Shown one piece after another: positions 7,657-14,929 of a DNA stretch of 23,832 bases. Position numbers and translations under genes: made by a program. The notes beneath the pieces were generated by a model. That model ran no database searches and had not been told where the DNA came from. It worked only from the letters and a program-made list of their open reading frames with translations. How positions within the stretch are numbered: the first letter of the stretch is position 1; every line of letters begins with the position of its first letter. The stretch comes from Candidatus Egerieousia excrementavium (GTDB lineage: Bacteria; Bacteroidota; Bacteroidia; Bacteroidales; UBA932): NCBI GenBank assembly GCA_017694275.1, contig JADINB010000005.1, forward strand, positions 1 through 23,832, in the 5' to 3' direction.

Positions 7657-8772
7657 TCATGAGGTTGTTATTTTGTCTGTGAGTTTCTGCACCACCTTGA
7701 AATTTGAAAAGAATTCCTTTGCAAAGACTCTCAGTACTGTATATGCCGGAATTGCTACAAGCATACCCAGAATTCCCGCAATGTTTCCTGCAAGAAGTAT
7801 GACTATGAAAATCTCCAGCGGATGTGCCTTTACGCTGTTGGAATAGATGTACGGCTGGAAAAGAAAGACATCTATCATGTGTGTCACAAAGAATATCAGT
7901 ACGAGCTTTATGAACAGCGAGCCTATCACAGGGTCGGAAACTCCGCCCAGATGTGAGATGATGCCTATGATTGTGCCTATTGCACCGGCCAGTATGGGAC
8001 CTATGTAGGGAATTACATTGAGTACGCCGGAAAGGAAGGCCAGTACAAGCGCAAGCTGCAGCGATACGCCTCCAATAAAGTGAAGCCCCAGTGTGTTGAG
8101 CACCGTAATAAAGAACGCCTCGATACATATTCCTGTAAAGTATCTGACCAGCAGTTTGTAGATGCTCTCCAGCGCTCTCTTTGTGTTATCTTCGTATCTG
8201 GTGGGGACAACTGCCAGAATCATGTTTGTGAAGGTGTTGTTGTCTTTAAGGAAGAAGAACGTGACAAAGATTATGGTAAATGCTGATACCACGAAGTGGG
8301 CCAGGAAGGTTGTGACCGAACTGAACGCATCTGTGAAAAGGTCGAAGCTCAATATGCCCTTGAACTGATCCATAATCATGGACTCCAATGTGACGGAGTG
8401 GTCCATCGTTGGGAAAAGGTTATGGAGCATTATATTGTACTTCATGAGCGGAATGGAGAGCTTCTGATGTATTTCATCGAAATTGATGTTGCTCATTTCT
8501 GTTATAATCCTGCCGATTAGCGGGATTATGAATATGATGAGCATGGAGAAGAGCCCTCCTATGAAAATAAGCGTAATAAGTGCCGACAGGGAGTTCCCGA
8601 GGTGGAATTTCCAGATTTTCACCCTTGAAAGAAAATTCATGAGCGGTTTTCCTATGAGGGAAAGCACGGCTGCTATGAGTATCGAGGTCAGAATGGAACT
8701 GAAATACCATACCAGAAAAATAACGATGGCGCAGACTGCACAGATGATAATATATCTTGCCAGTTTATTCAT
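7657..8772 (-). CDS. AI-2E (PerM/UPF0118) family transporter
   Basis: A 371-residue polytopic inner-membrane protein. The layout is typical of the AI-2E/PerM family: two N-terminal helices (about 5-45, IIICAVCAIVIFLVWYF), a third near 70-95, a long extracytoplasmic region (about 100-175), then a cluster of C-terminal helices with the family-style segments FLSGVLNVIPYIGPILAGA and HMIDVFLFQPYIYSNSVKAHP. Members have been linked to autoinducer-2 export or to ion antiport; the substrate here cannot be read from sequence. The open frame reaches 8862, but I chose the ATG at 8772 (MNKLARYIII) because it lies 4 nt after a -7 element and avoids running over the divergent peptidase start. It ends in TGA at 7657. 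Confidence 0.88.
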   Translation of the reverse strand: MNKLARYIIICAVCAIVIFLVWYFSSILTSILIAAVLSLIGKPLMNFLSRVKIWKFHLGNSLSALITLIFIGGLFSMLIIFIIPLIGRIITEMSNINFDEIHQKLSIPLMKYNIMLHNLFPTMDHSVTLESMIMDQFKGILSFDLFTDAFSSVTTFLAHFVVSAFTIIFVTFFFLKDNNTFTNMILAVVPTRYEDNTKRALESIYKLLVRYFTGICIEAFFITVLNTLGLHFIGGVSLQLALVLAFLSGVLNVIPYIGPILAGAIGTIIGIISHLGGVSDPVIGSLFIKLVLIFFVTHMIDVFLFQPYIYSNSVKAHPLEIFIVILLAGNIAGILGMLVAIPAYTVLRVFAKEFFSNFKVVQKLTDKITTS

Positions 8773-8776
8773 ACGC

Positions 8777-8784
8777 CAAAAATA
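8777..8784 (-). promoter_or_regulatory. -7 promoter element for the AI-2E gene
   Basis: On the minus strand this reads TATTTTTG, ending 4 nt before the ATG at 8772. The predicted transcription start would fall on or next to the start codon. Confidence 0.4.
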
Positions 8785-8798
8785 ATAAAACTTTTTTG

Positions 8799-8806
8799 TA
8801 CATTTG
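8799..8806 (+). promoter_or_regulatory. -7 promoter element for the S46 peptidase gene
   Basis: TACATTTG is an exact TAnnTTTG match, 18 nt before the ATG at 8825. Its -33 region would overlap the -7 element of the divergent AI-2E promoter, so the two promoters probably interfere. Confidence 0.45.
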
Positions 8807-8824
8807 TATATAAAAGTGAAGATT

Positions 8825-10843
8825 ATGAATATTAAAAGAGTATTGCTTTTTTTAATTTCCATTATGGCGCTCCATCCTCTCCGTGCAGACGAAGGAATGT
8901 GGGTGCCAAGTTATATCCAGCAGAAAATTGAGGATATGCGTGGCAAAGGGTTCCGTCTTTCGGCAGAAGATCTTTACAGCATTAATTCCTCTTCTCTCAA
9001 GGACGCGATAGTCCATTTCAACGGCGGGTGTACCGGAGAGATGATTTCAGATGAAGGGCTGCTCATTACCAATCACCACTGCGGATATGACCAGATCCAG
9101 TATCACAGTTCGGTTGAGCACGATTATCTGAAGGATGGATTCTGGGCCATGAAAAGAGACGAGGAACTTCCTAATCCAGACCTGTATGTGGCGTTTCTTG
9201 AATATATGGAAGACGTGACAAAAAAGGTGCTCGCCGGATATTCGGAAAGCATGAGCGAGGAGCAGAGAGAAAAGCTTGTTGCAGACAACAGCAGGCGTAT
9301 TGTCTCCAGAATTGAAAGGAAAGGCAAGGGAATAAAGGCAAGGGTGGCTCCGCTTTATTATGGGAACCAGTATTTTGTATATGTCTATAAAGTGTTTACG
9401 GATGTGAGGCTGGTTGGTGCGCCCCCCTCTTCGATAGGCAAGTTCGGGGGTGACACAGATAACTGGATGTGGCCGCGCCATACCGGAGACTTTTCGCTGT
9501 TCAGGGTCTATGCAGACCGTAACAACGAGCCTGCTCCCTATTCTCCGGACAATGTGCCGTACAGGCCTAAACGCTTTTTCAAGATCAATGCGTCTGGCAT
9601 CTCGGAAGGTGACTTTACACTTGTATACGGTTACCCGGGAAGAACTTCGGAATACGTGACATCTCAGGCTGTAGATTACATTGCAAATGTTTCCAATCCA
9701 AAAAAGATAAAACTCAGGACAATACGTCTTGGCATAATGGACAGTCAGATGGAAAGGAGCGATGCGGTCAGGATACAGTACTCATCAAAACATGCAGACG
9801 TTGCAAATTCATGGAAGAAGTGGCAGGGAGAGATGAAGGGAATATTGAAGATGAATACTGTTGAAAACAAACGCAATTATGAAAAGGCGTTTGCAGTGTG
9901 GGCAAAAGGAAAACCGGAGTATGACGGAATAATCGGGAAATTTGCAGACTTGTATTCGCAGGCAGAGGCGCTGTCCCTGGTGCGTGATTATCAGTACGAG
10001 GCGCTGAATGCTCCCGAATTCCTGTTTTTTGCGGCAGGTGACGGCAGCGATTCCGCCCTCTTTTATAAGAATTACTACAAGCCTATTGACAAGGCTACAT
10101 TCATAGCCTTGATGAACGAGTATGACAAGGATATAGATGACAGTTACAAGTCTCCCTATTTCAAGGAGAAGGTCGCCAAGGCTGGCTCTGTTGAAAAACT
10201 GGCCGATGAAATTTACGACAATGATTCCCTTTCGCTGGCAAGGGAATTCTACATGGCGACGAATACATTTTACAACAGCACGGTAAAACCACGCCTGGAT
10301 TCATTGAACAGGGAAATCAACATGCTTTACAGAAAATATATGCGCGGACAGATGGATTTTGCCAGGGAGAACGGAACAGGCAAGGTCTTTTATCCCGATG
10401 CAAATTCTACATTGAGAATCGCTTACGGCCGCATTGAGGGGTATGCTCCTGCAGACGCGGTCCGCTACAAACCTTTTTCCACGCTCGAAGGCATAATGGA
10501 GAAGGACAATCCCGCGATATTCGATTACAACGTGCCTCAAAAGCTCAGGGAAATATATGCCTCCAGGGATTTCGGCCGCTGGGAAGAGAACGGTACCGTG
10601 CCTGTCTGCTTTATCGCTACCAACCATACCACTGGAGGCAATTCCGGTAGCCCGGTACTTGATGCAGACGGAAATCTTATTGGAGTCAACTTCGACCGGG
10701 TATGGGAGGGGACCATGAGCGATATTGTCTTCGATCCTGATTTGTGCAGGAACATAGCGCTTGATATCCGTTATGCCCTCTTTGTCATTGACAAGGTGGC
10801 AGATGCCGGTTATCTGCTCAATGAAATGGTTATTTTAGAGTAG
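8825..10843 (+). CDS. S46 family dipeptidyl-peptidase, DPP11-type (Asp/Glu-specific)
   Basis: A 672-residue exported serine exopeptidase that removes N-terminal dipeptides, probably in the periplasm. A signal peptide (RVLLFLISIMALHPLRA) precedes DEGMW, the usual mature start of this family. The catalytic triad is visible: His85 in TNHHCGY, Asp in GGDTDNWMWPRHTGDF (about 212), and Ser607 in TGGNSGSPV. Arg625 (NFDRVW) lies exactly 18 residues after the nucleophile, the spacing of Ser655/Arg673 in Porphyromonas gingivalis DPP11. In that enzyme the Arg gives specificity for acidic P1 residues, while DPP7 has Gly. The protein is shorter than the roughly 720 residues of P. gingivalis DPP11. An in-frame TTG at 8804 lies inside the -7 element, so the ATG at 8825 is the start. 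Its 3' end overlaps the convergent PurF-like gene by 14 bp. Confidence 0.93.
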   Translation: MNIKRVLLFLISIMALHPLRADEGMWVPSYIQQKIEDMRGKGFRLSAEDLYSINSSSLKDAIVHFNGGCTGEMISDEGLLITNHHCGYDQIQYHSSVEHDYLKDGFWAMKRDEELPNPDLYVAFLEYMEDVTKKVLAGYSESMSEEQREKLVADNSRRIVSRIERKGKGIKARVAPLYYGNQYFVYVYKVFTDVRLVGAPPSSIGKFGGDTDNWMWPRHTGDFSLFRVYADRNNEPAPYSPDNVPYRPKRFFKINASGISEGDFTLVYGYPGRTSEYVTSQAVDYIANVSNPKKIKLRTIRLGIMDSQMERSDAVRIQYSSKHADVANSWKKWQGEMKGILKMNTVENKRNYEKAFAVWAKGKPEYDGIIGKFADLYSQAEALSLVRDYQYEALNAPEFLFFAAGDGSDSALFYKNYYKPIDKATFIALMNEYDKDIDDSYKSPYFKEKVAKAGSVEKLADEIYDNDSLSLAREFYMATNTFYNSTVKPRLDSLNREINMLYRKYMRGQMDFARENGTGKVFYPDANSTLRIAYGRIEGYAPADAVRYKPFSTLEGIMEKDNPAIFDYNVPQKLREIYASRDFGRWEENGTVPVCFIATNHTTGGNSGSPVLDADGNLIGVNFDRVWEGTMSDIVFDPDLCRNIALDIRYALFVIDKVADAGYLLNEMVILE

Positions 10844-12710
10844 GGTTGGCCGCTTCAAAATATTTGACATAGGCCATGTTTGCAATCCGGATACCGCCAG
10901 GGGTAGGGTAGTTGCCGGAGAAATACCAGTCCCCGCTGTTTCTGCCACAGGCTTTGTGCAGGTTTTCCACACTCTGATAAATAATGCCGATCTGGCACTC
11001 CAGACCTTCCGGGGTGACCATTTCGGCAATTTTTTCTGATATCTCTCTTTCGCTGAATGGGGCGTAAACCTCCTTTACGTAATTTACGCTGTTGTCATGT
11101 CCGGTTATCGCCCTTTTGCACTTTCTATATGTCTCAACGGCAATATCCATCATCTTACGCTCTTCGAGCAGTTTCATGGTGGCATTGAAGGCTATGAACT
11201 CTTCCATGCGGCTCATGTCTATGCCGTAACAGTCCGGATACCTTATCTGGGGAGAAGATGAGACCACGATGATTCTTTTGGGATGCAGCCTGCCCAGTAT
11301 TTTTATTATGCTCTGTTTCAGGGTGGTTCCACGCACGATGCTGTCATCTATTACTACTATGGTGTCTTTATAGGGCCTTATGCTTCCATAGGTTATATCG
11401 TATACATGTGCCGCAAGGTCGTTCCTGTTTGCGCTCTCGGTAATGAATGTCCTTAGCTTTATATCCTTTATGGCGAGTTTTTCGCTGCGTACCTTGTGTG
11501 AGAGAATCTCCAAGAGAGCACTTTCGTGGGAGGTCCTGCCGCAATTCTTGTCAAGCGAGAGAATTCTCTCGAGTTTTACCTTGTCCAGATATTCGTTCAG
11601 TCCGTCCATCATGCCAAGGTATGCAACCTCTGCAGTATTTGGAATGAATGAGAATACACTGTTGTCAAGGTCGTATGATATTTCATCAAGGATTTGTGGT
11701 ACAAGCGCTTTTCCAAGCCCTTTGCGCTCACGGTATATGTCTGCATCGCTTCCGCGAGAAAAATAGATTCTTTCGAATGAACATGGGGTGATTTTTCCCG
11801 TTTCAGCAATGGCGTGGAACGAGACATTGCCCTCTTTTCCTATAATCATGGCCTCTGCCGGCTGCAACTCCTTTACCGTTTCATATTCTACATTCATGGT
11901 AGTCTGAATTACAGCCCGTTCAGAGGCTACTACCGCAATTTCTCCATCAAGATAGTAGAAACATGGTCTGATACCCCATTTGTCTCTGAATACAAAACAG
12001 TCGCCGCTGCCCGTAGCTCCTATTATGCAGAATCCGCCGTCCCACAGACTGGAGGCTTCCCTTATGATTTGTTCCATTTTAAGGTTTTCCTCTATCTTGT
12101 CGTTGAGCTCCTTTCCAGAATACCCCTCTCTTGTGAACTCGTCGTAGAGGCTTGTATGACGGGCGTCCAGAAGGTATCCCATCTGTTCCAGCATAATGAA
12201 CATGTCTGCATCGCTGCGCGGATGCTGCCCCTCTCTTACCACATGCTCCATCAGTTCCTCTACATTGGTAAGGTTGAAGTTTCCTGCTATGCAGAGGTTT
12301 CTGCTTCTCCAGTTGTTCCGCCTCAGAAAGGGATGCACATATGATATTCCAGAACGGCCGGTAGTACTGTACCTGAGATGCCCCAGATATATTTCGCCTA
12401 TATAAGGCATCTTGTGTGAGGGTTCACGGGAGTGTTCTCCAATGGCTCTGTTTACGGCATCGAAACATTCGGTTATTGCATTTGTACCGAGATGTCTCTC
12501 TCTGAAAATATACTCCTCTCCAGGAGCTGCATCAATTTTCACGCATGCGAGCCCGGCTGCCTCTTGCCCTCTGTTATGTTGTTTTTCCATAAGCAGATAG
12601 AGTTTGCTTAGCCCATAATGTGAATCGTTGTATTTTTCCTTGTAGTAACTCTGGGGTTTAAGAAGGCGGACCAGAGCTATGCCGCATTCATGCTTGATAG
12701 AATCGCTCAT
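10830..12710 (-). CDS. PurF-like amidophosphoribosyltransferase (class II glutamine amidotransferase + PRTase)
   Basis: A 626-residue protein with the two domains of PurF, the enzyme that makes phosphoribosylamine from PRPP and glutamine in purine synthesis. Cys9 (HECGIA) would become the N-terminal nucleophile after removal of eight residues. Other amidotransferase landmarks are QHNRGQEAAG (44-53), Arg113 in GHLRYSTTG, Asn144 in AGNFNLTN, and SDADMF (166-171). The PRPP loop IVVIDDSIVRGTT (451-463) is intact. It differs from ordinary PurF (about 470-510 residues) by being longer, by an extra Asn within QH-RGQ, and by Phe145 where PurF has Gly in HNGNLTN. I believe a long PurF-like form exists in other Bacteroidota, from memory. 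It lies 35 bp downstream of the ComEC-like gene with its own -7 element. Confidence 0.85.
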   Translation of the reverse strand: MSDSIKHECGIALVRLLKPQSYYKEKYNDSHYGLSKLYLLMEKQHNRGQEAAGLACVKIDAAPGEEYIFRERHLGTNAITECFDAVNRAIGEHSREPSHKMPYIGEIYLGHLRYSTTGRSGISYVHPFLRRNNWRSRNLCIAGNFNLTNVEELMEHVVREGQHPRSDADMFIMLEQMGYLLDARHTSLYDEFTREGYSGKELNDKIEENLKMEQIIREASSLWDGGFCIIGATGSGDCFVFRDKWGIRPCFYYLDGEIAVVASERAVIQTTMNVEYETVKELQPAEAMIIGKEGNVSFHAIAETGKITPCSFERIYFSRGSDADIYRERKGLGKALVPQILDEISYDLDNSVFSFIPNTAEVAYLGMMDGLNEYLDKVKLERILSLDKNCGRTSHESALLEILSHKVRSEKLAIKDIKLRTFITESANRNDLAAHVYDITYGSIRPYKDTIVVIDDSIVRGTTLKQSIIKILGRLHPKRIIVVSSSPQIRYPDCYGIDMSRMEEFIAFNATMKLLEERKMMDIAVETYRKCKRAITGHDNSVNYVKEVYAPFSEREISEKIAEMVTPEGLECQIGIIYQSVENLHKACGRNSGDWYFSGNYPTPGGIRIANMAYVKYFEAANPTLK

Positions 12711-12730
12711 AGGGCACGTAGAATTTGTCG

Positions 12731-12738
12731 CAAATATA
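12731..12738 (-). promoter_or_regulatory. -7 promoter element for the PurF-like gene
   Basis: On the minus strand this reads TATATTTG, an exact TAnnTTTG match ending 20 nt before the ATG at 12710. Any -33 box would lie within the 3' end of the ComEC-like gene. No PurR-type operator is recognised. Confidence 0.4.
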
Positions 12739-12745
12739 TATCATT

Positions 12746-13870
12746 TTATTTTCCGATATACATGATGGCTTCATTAAGTATCCTGAGTACAAATTCCAAT
12801 ATGGCGGCCGGATAGTTGCCGATACCGTTGAAATATGTAAATACAAATGCAAGGGGATAGATGTAGATGGCAACGGTGACGAGCGGGACCGCCACAAGGT
12901 TGGCTATGAGGAAAAGTTCCGGATAGCTCCTGAAGTAGAACCATGTGAACGGAGTGGTAGTTATCTGGCAGGCAACAGACATGCAGAGCATGTTTGTCAC
13001 TGGCGAGATGACTTTATAGACTCTGCTTCTTCCAAAGAGCCCTTCGAGGCTTTTGTACATGGGAGGGTAGACGGCGATTATTCCTACCACTGCGGCAAAC
13101 GAGAGTTGGAAACTTACTGTCGCAAGCATTTCCGGGTTTATGATTATGATGACGGCTGCCGCAAAGGAGAGTGCGCTCCATCTGCCCCTGAAGCGTCCCG
13201 ACATCTCCACGGCCTTGTATATGAAAATCATTACGGCCGCTCTCTGTATCGAGGCTGAAAAACCGGTCATCATGGAGTAGAATATGATAAGCATAAAGGC
13301 AAGGATGAGTTTTACCCATCTTCCGCGGTAACTTATGTTCAGAATTATCAGCATGCTGCTTATCATGTTGTAAATAATGCTTATATGCATGCCGGACAGG
13401 GCAAGTGCGTGGAGTGTGCCGCTTTCGCTGTAGGCTTTTTTGAGTTGTGGCGGAATCTCTTTCTGCTCTCCGATTGTAAGCGCCACTGCCACACTTCCCT
13501 GTTGTGAAGATGAAAACATGCTCTTTGTGCGTTCAATGGCCTTTTCTCTTGTTGCGGATATTATTTTTTCAATCTTTCCCTCTCCTTCGTCTCTGCTCTT
13601 GAAGCGGCACCTGGAGTCATTCATGATTCCGCAAATGAAAAAGAAGAGGATGACAGTACCGGAGAAAACCCATCTCTGGACCTTTGACGAGACTATCGGA
13701 ATTTTCATGCAAAAGCAGAATACGGCAGCAAAGAGCACTACCGCAACGGTTAACAGAAAAAAGGAAGGAATCGTGATGTTACAGAATGATTCGAGAAATT
13801 TTGCAGTCATGGCCCCTGCAAGAAACCCGTATGACAAATTCTCCCCTCCCCGTATCATGCCGCACAACAT
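12746..13870 (-). CDS. Small ComEC/Rec2-like membrane protein (competence domain only)
   Basis: A 374-residue polytopic membrane protein. The ComEC competence-domain signatures are present: SGTLHALALSGMHISII (150-166) and GFSASIQRAAVM (203-214), followed by several hydrophobic helices and a TTTPFTWFYF segment. In full ComEC this domain forms the inner-membrane channel for incoming single-stranded DNA. Here two N-terminal helices (about 35-58 and 68-82) lead after only ~10 polar residues (KSRDEGEGK) into the amphipathic stretch before the competence domain, so the usual OB-fold is missing. The protein also ends (MYIGK) before any C-terminal metallo-beta-lactamase domain. The frame extends to 14002, but that would overlap the lipid-kinase gene; ATGs at 13870 (chosen) and 13858 are both plausible. 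Whether it supports DNA uptake is unknown. Confidence 0.8.
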   Translation of the reverse strand: MLCGMIRGGENLSYGFLAGAMTAKFLESFCNITIPSFFLLTVAVVLFAAVFCFCMKIPIVSSKVQRWVFSGTVILFFFICGIMNDSRCRFKSRDEGEGKIEKIISATREKAIERTKSMFSSSQQGSVAVALTIGEQKEIPPQLKKAYSESGTLHALALSGMHISIIYNMISSMLIILNISYRGRWVKLILAFMLIIFYSMMTGFSASIQRAAVMIFIYKAVEMSGRFRGRWSALSFAAAVIIIINPEMLATVSFQLSFAAVVGIIAVYPPMYKSLEGLFGRSRVYKVISPVTNMLCMSVACQITTTPFTWFYFRSYPELFLIANLVAVPLVTVAIYIYPLAFVFTYFNGIGNYPAAILEFVLRILNEAIMYIGK

Positions 13871-13880
13871 TAGATATAAG

Positions 13881-13888
13881 CGAAGATA
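13881..13888 (-). promoter_or_regulatory. -7-like promoter element for the ComEC-like gene
   Basis: On the minus strand this reads TATCTTCG followed by C, the same TAnnTTCGC variant as before clpC, ending 10 nt upstream of the ATG at 13870. Confidence 0.3.
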
Positions 13889-13939
13889 GCTATTTTTATG
13901 TGGTTTGGAAATAAATTCTTTAAAGCATAGATAATCTTT

Positions 13940-13947
13940 TATCTTTG
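13940..13947 (+). promoter_or_regulatory. -7 promoter element for the lipid kinase gene
   Basis: TATCTTTG is an exact TAnnTTTG match ending 5 nt before the GTG start at 13953, so the transcript would start at about the start codon. A small inverted pair AGATAA/TTATCT (13929-13944) overlaps it and may be chance. Confidence 0.45.
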
Positions 13948-13952
13948 CAGGT

Positions 13953-14855
13953 GTGAAAAGAATAGCCTTTATAGTAAATCCAATTTCTGGCGTATCTGAC
14001 AAAAGTCTGATAATTAACCATCTTTATTCTGTGTTTTCGCGTGAAGACGGTTATGACGCGCTGTTCCATAAGACCGAATGTTCAGGAGATGCTTATGCCA
14101 CTGCCTTGAAATTCAGTAATGAGGGCTATGACATTGTTGCGGCCGTAGGAGGAGACGGTACTGTAAATGAGGTTGCCCGCGGGCTTGTGGGCAGCAATAC
14201 GAAACTGGGTATAATCCCGGTCGGTTCCGGAAACGGGTTGGCGCGTCATCTGAGAATTCCCGTTTCATACCAGAAGGCTGCGGAAATCATACGGCACGAG
14301 CAGGTGCAGCGCATAGATGCGGGCAAGATAAACGACCAGATTTTTTTCTGTACGGCGGGTCTCGGGTTTGAGGCTGTCATAGGCGACAGATTCAACAATG
14401 CCCCGACGCGCGGGCTGATAACCTATATGGAGTTCTGTGCAAAGGAGTATGTCAAGTACAAGCCTGAGATATACGATATCGAGATTGCAGGCAACAGATA
14501 CCGCTATAAGGCTTTTCTCATAACCCTGGCCAACAGTTCGCAATGGGGAAACAACGCTTTCATAGCGCCTGATGCCAATATTTCCGACGGCATGATAGAC
14601 GTAGTGGTATGGAAGCGCGCTCCAATAGTCTCAATGCCGCTGCTTACGGCAGGGCTCTTTCTTAAAACCATCAGGTATTCTGAGTTCATAGACCGTTTCA
14701 GATGCAAGGAACTCAGGATTATGCGTGCTTCGGATGGTCTGATTCAGTTCGACGGCGAGAGCAGGATGATGGGAAGCCAGATAAGCGTAAGCGTATTGCC
14801 GCATGTGGTTAATGCAATAGTCCCCTGTCTGTCCGGCGGGGAAATGCTTCTGTAA
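13953..14855 (+). CDS. YegS/BmrU/DAGK family lipid kinase
   Basis: A 300-residue cytoplasmic or membrane-associated kinase of the diacylglycerol-kinase catalytic family, which phosphorylates lipid hydroxyls such as diacylglycerol. The nucleotide-binding signature GGDGTVNEVARGL begins at residue 66. The second family block GIIPVGSGNGLARHL spans 86-100, and FDGE near the C terminus (IQFDGESRMM) is the usual metal/lipid-site motif. The N terminus RIAFIVNPISG is the normal beginning of the family, which supports the GTG start at 13953; no ATG fits. Length is typical. It is divergent from the ComEC-like gene with 82 bp between the two starts, and is followed 74 bp later by ackA, which has its own candidate promoter. 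The exact lipid substrate is not readable. Confidence 0.9.
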   Translation: MKRIAFIVNPISGVSDKSLIINHLYSVFSREDGYDALFHKTECSGDAYATALKFSNEGYDIVAAVGGDGTVNEVARGLVGSNTKLGIIPVGSGNGLARHLRIPVSYQKAAEIIRHEQVQRIDAGKINDQIFFCTAGLGFEAVIGDRFNNAPTRGLITYMEFCAKEYVKYKPEIYDIEIAGNRYRYKAFLITLANSSQWGNNAFIAPDANISDGMIDVVVWKRAPIVSMPLLTAGLFLKTIRYSEFIDRFRCKELRIMRASDGLIQFDGESRMMGSQISVSVLPHVVNAIVPCLSGGEMLL

Positions 14856-14885
14856 TTTTAAGGGAAAAACAGTACCGATTCTCGT

Positions 14886-14922
14886 AAATTTTGTTTAAGT
14901 TTGTATGATGTAAACAAAATTT
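14886..14922. promoter_or_regulatory. Perfect 12-bp inverted repeat, candidate operator of ackA-ptb-buk
   Basis: AAATTTTGTTTA (14886-14897) and its exact reverse complement TAAACAAAATTT (14911-14922) flank a 13-nt spacer. The centre lies just after a -7 element TAAGTTTG (14896-14903) and 26 bp before the ackA ATG. With a start site near 14907-14910 the left arm would not be transcribed, which favours a DNA-binding site over an RNA hairpin. No T tract follows, so it is a poor terminator for the upstream gene. Confidence 0.5.
14896..14903 (+). promoter_or_regulatory. -7 promoter element for ackA-ptb-buk
   Basis: TAAGTTTG matches TAnnTTTG, 26 nt before the ackA ATG at 14930. It overlaps the left arm of the perfect inverted repeat. 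No -33 box is clear. Confidence 0.4.
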
Positions 14923-14929
14923 GAATGAA

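Noticed and set aside
7359..7846. Short plus-strand open frames in and beside the 7421-7656 gap
   Set aside because: They have no domain or ribosome site, and cross the TPR stop, the MITE-like element or the AI-2E gene in the wrong frame.
13929..13944. AGATAA/TTATCT inverted pair as an operator of the lipid kinase gene
   Set aside because: Six bp in a very AT-rich stretch is likely by chance, and half of it is the -7 element itself.
13871..14002. Longer N terminus for the ComEC-like protein
   Set aside because: It would run through the divergent promoter and into the start of the lipid kinase gene; the ATG at 13870 has a -7-like box at suitable distance.
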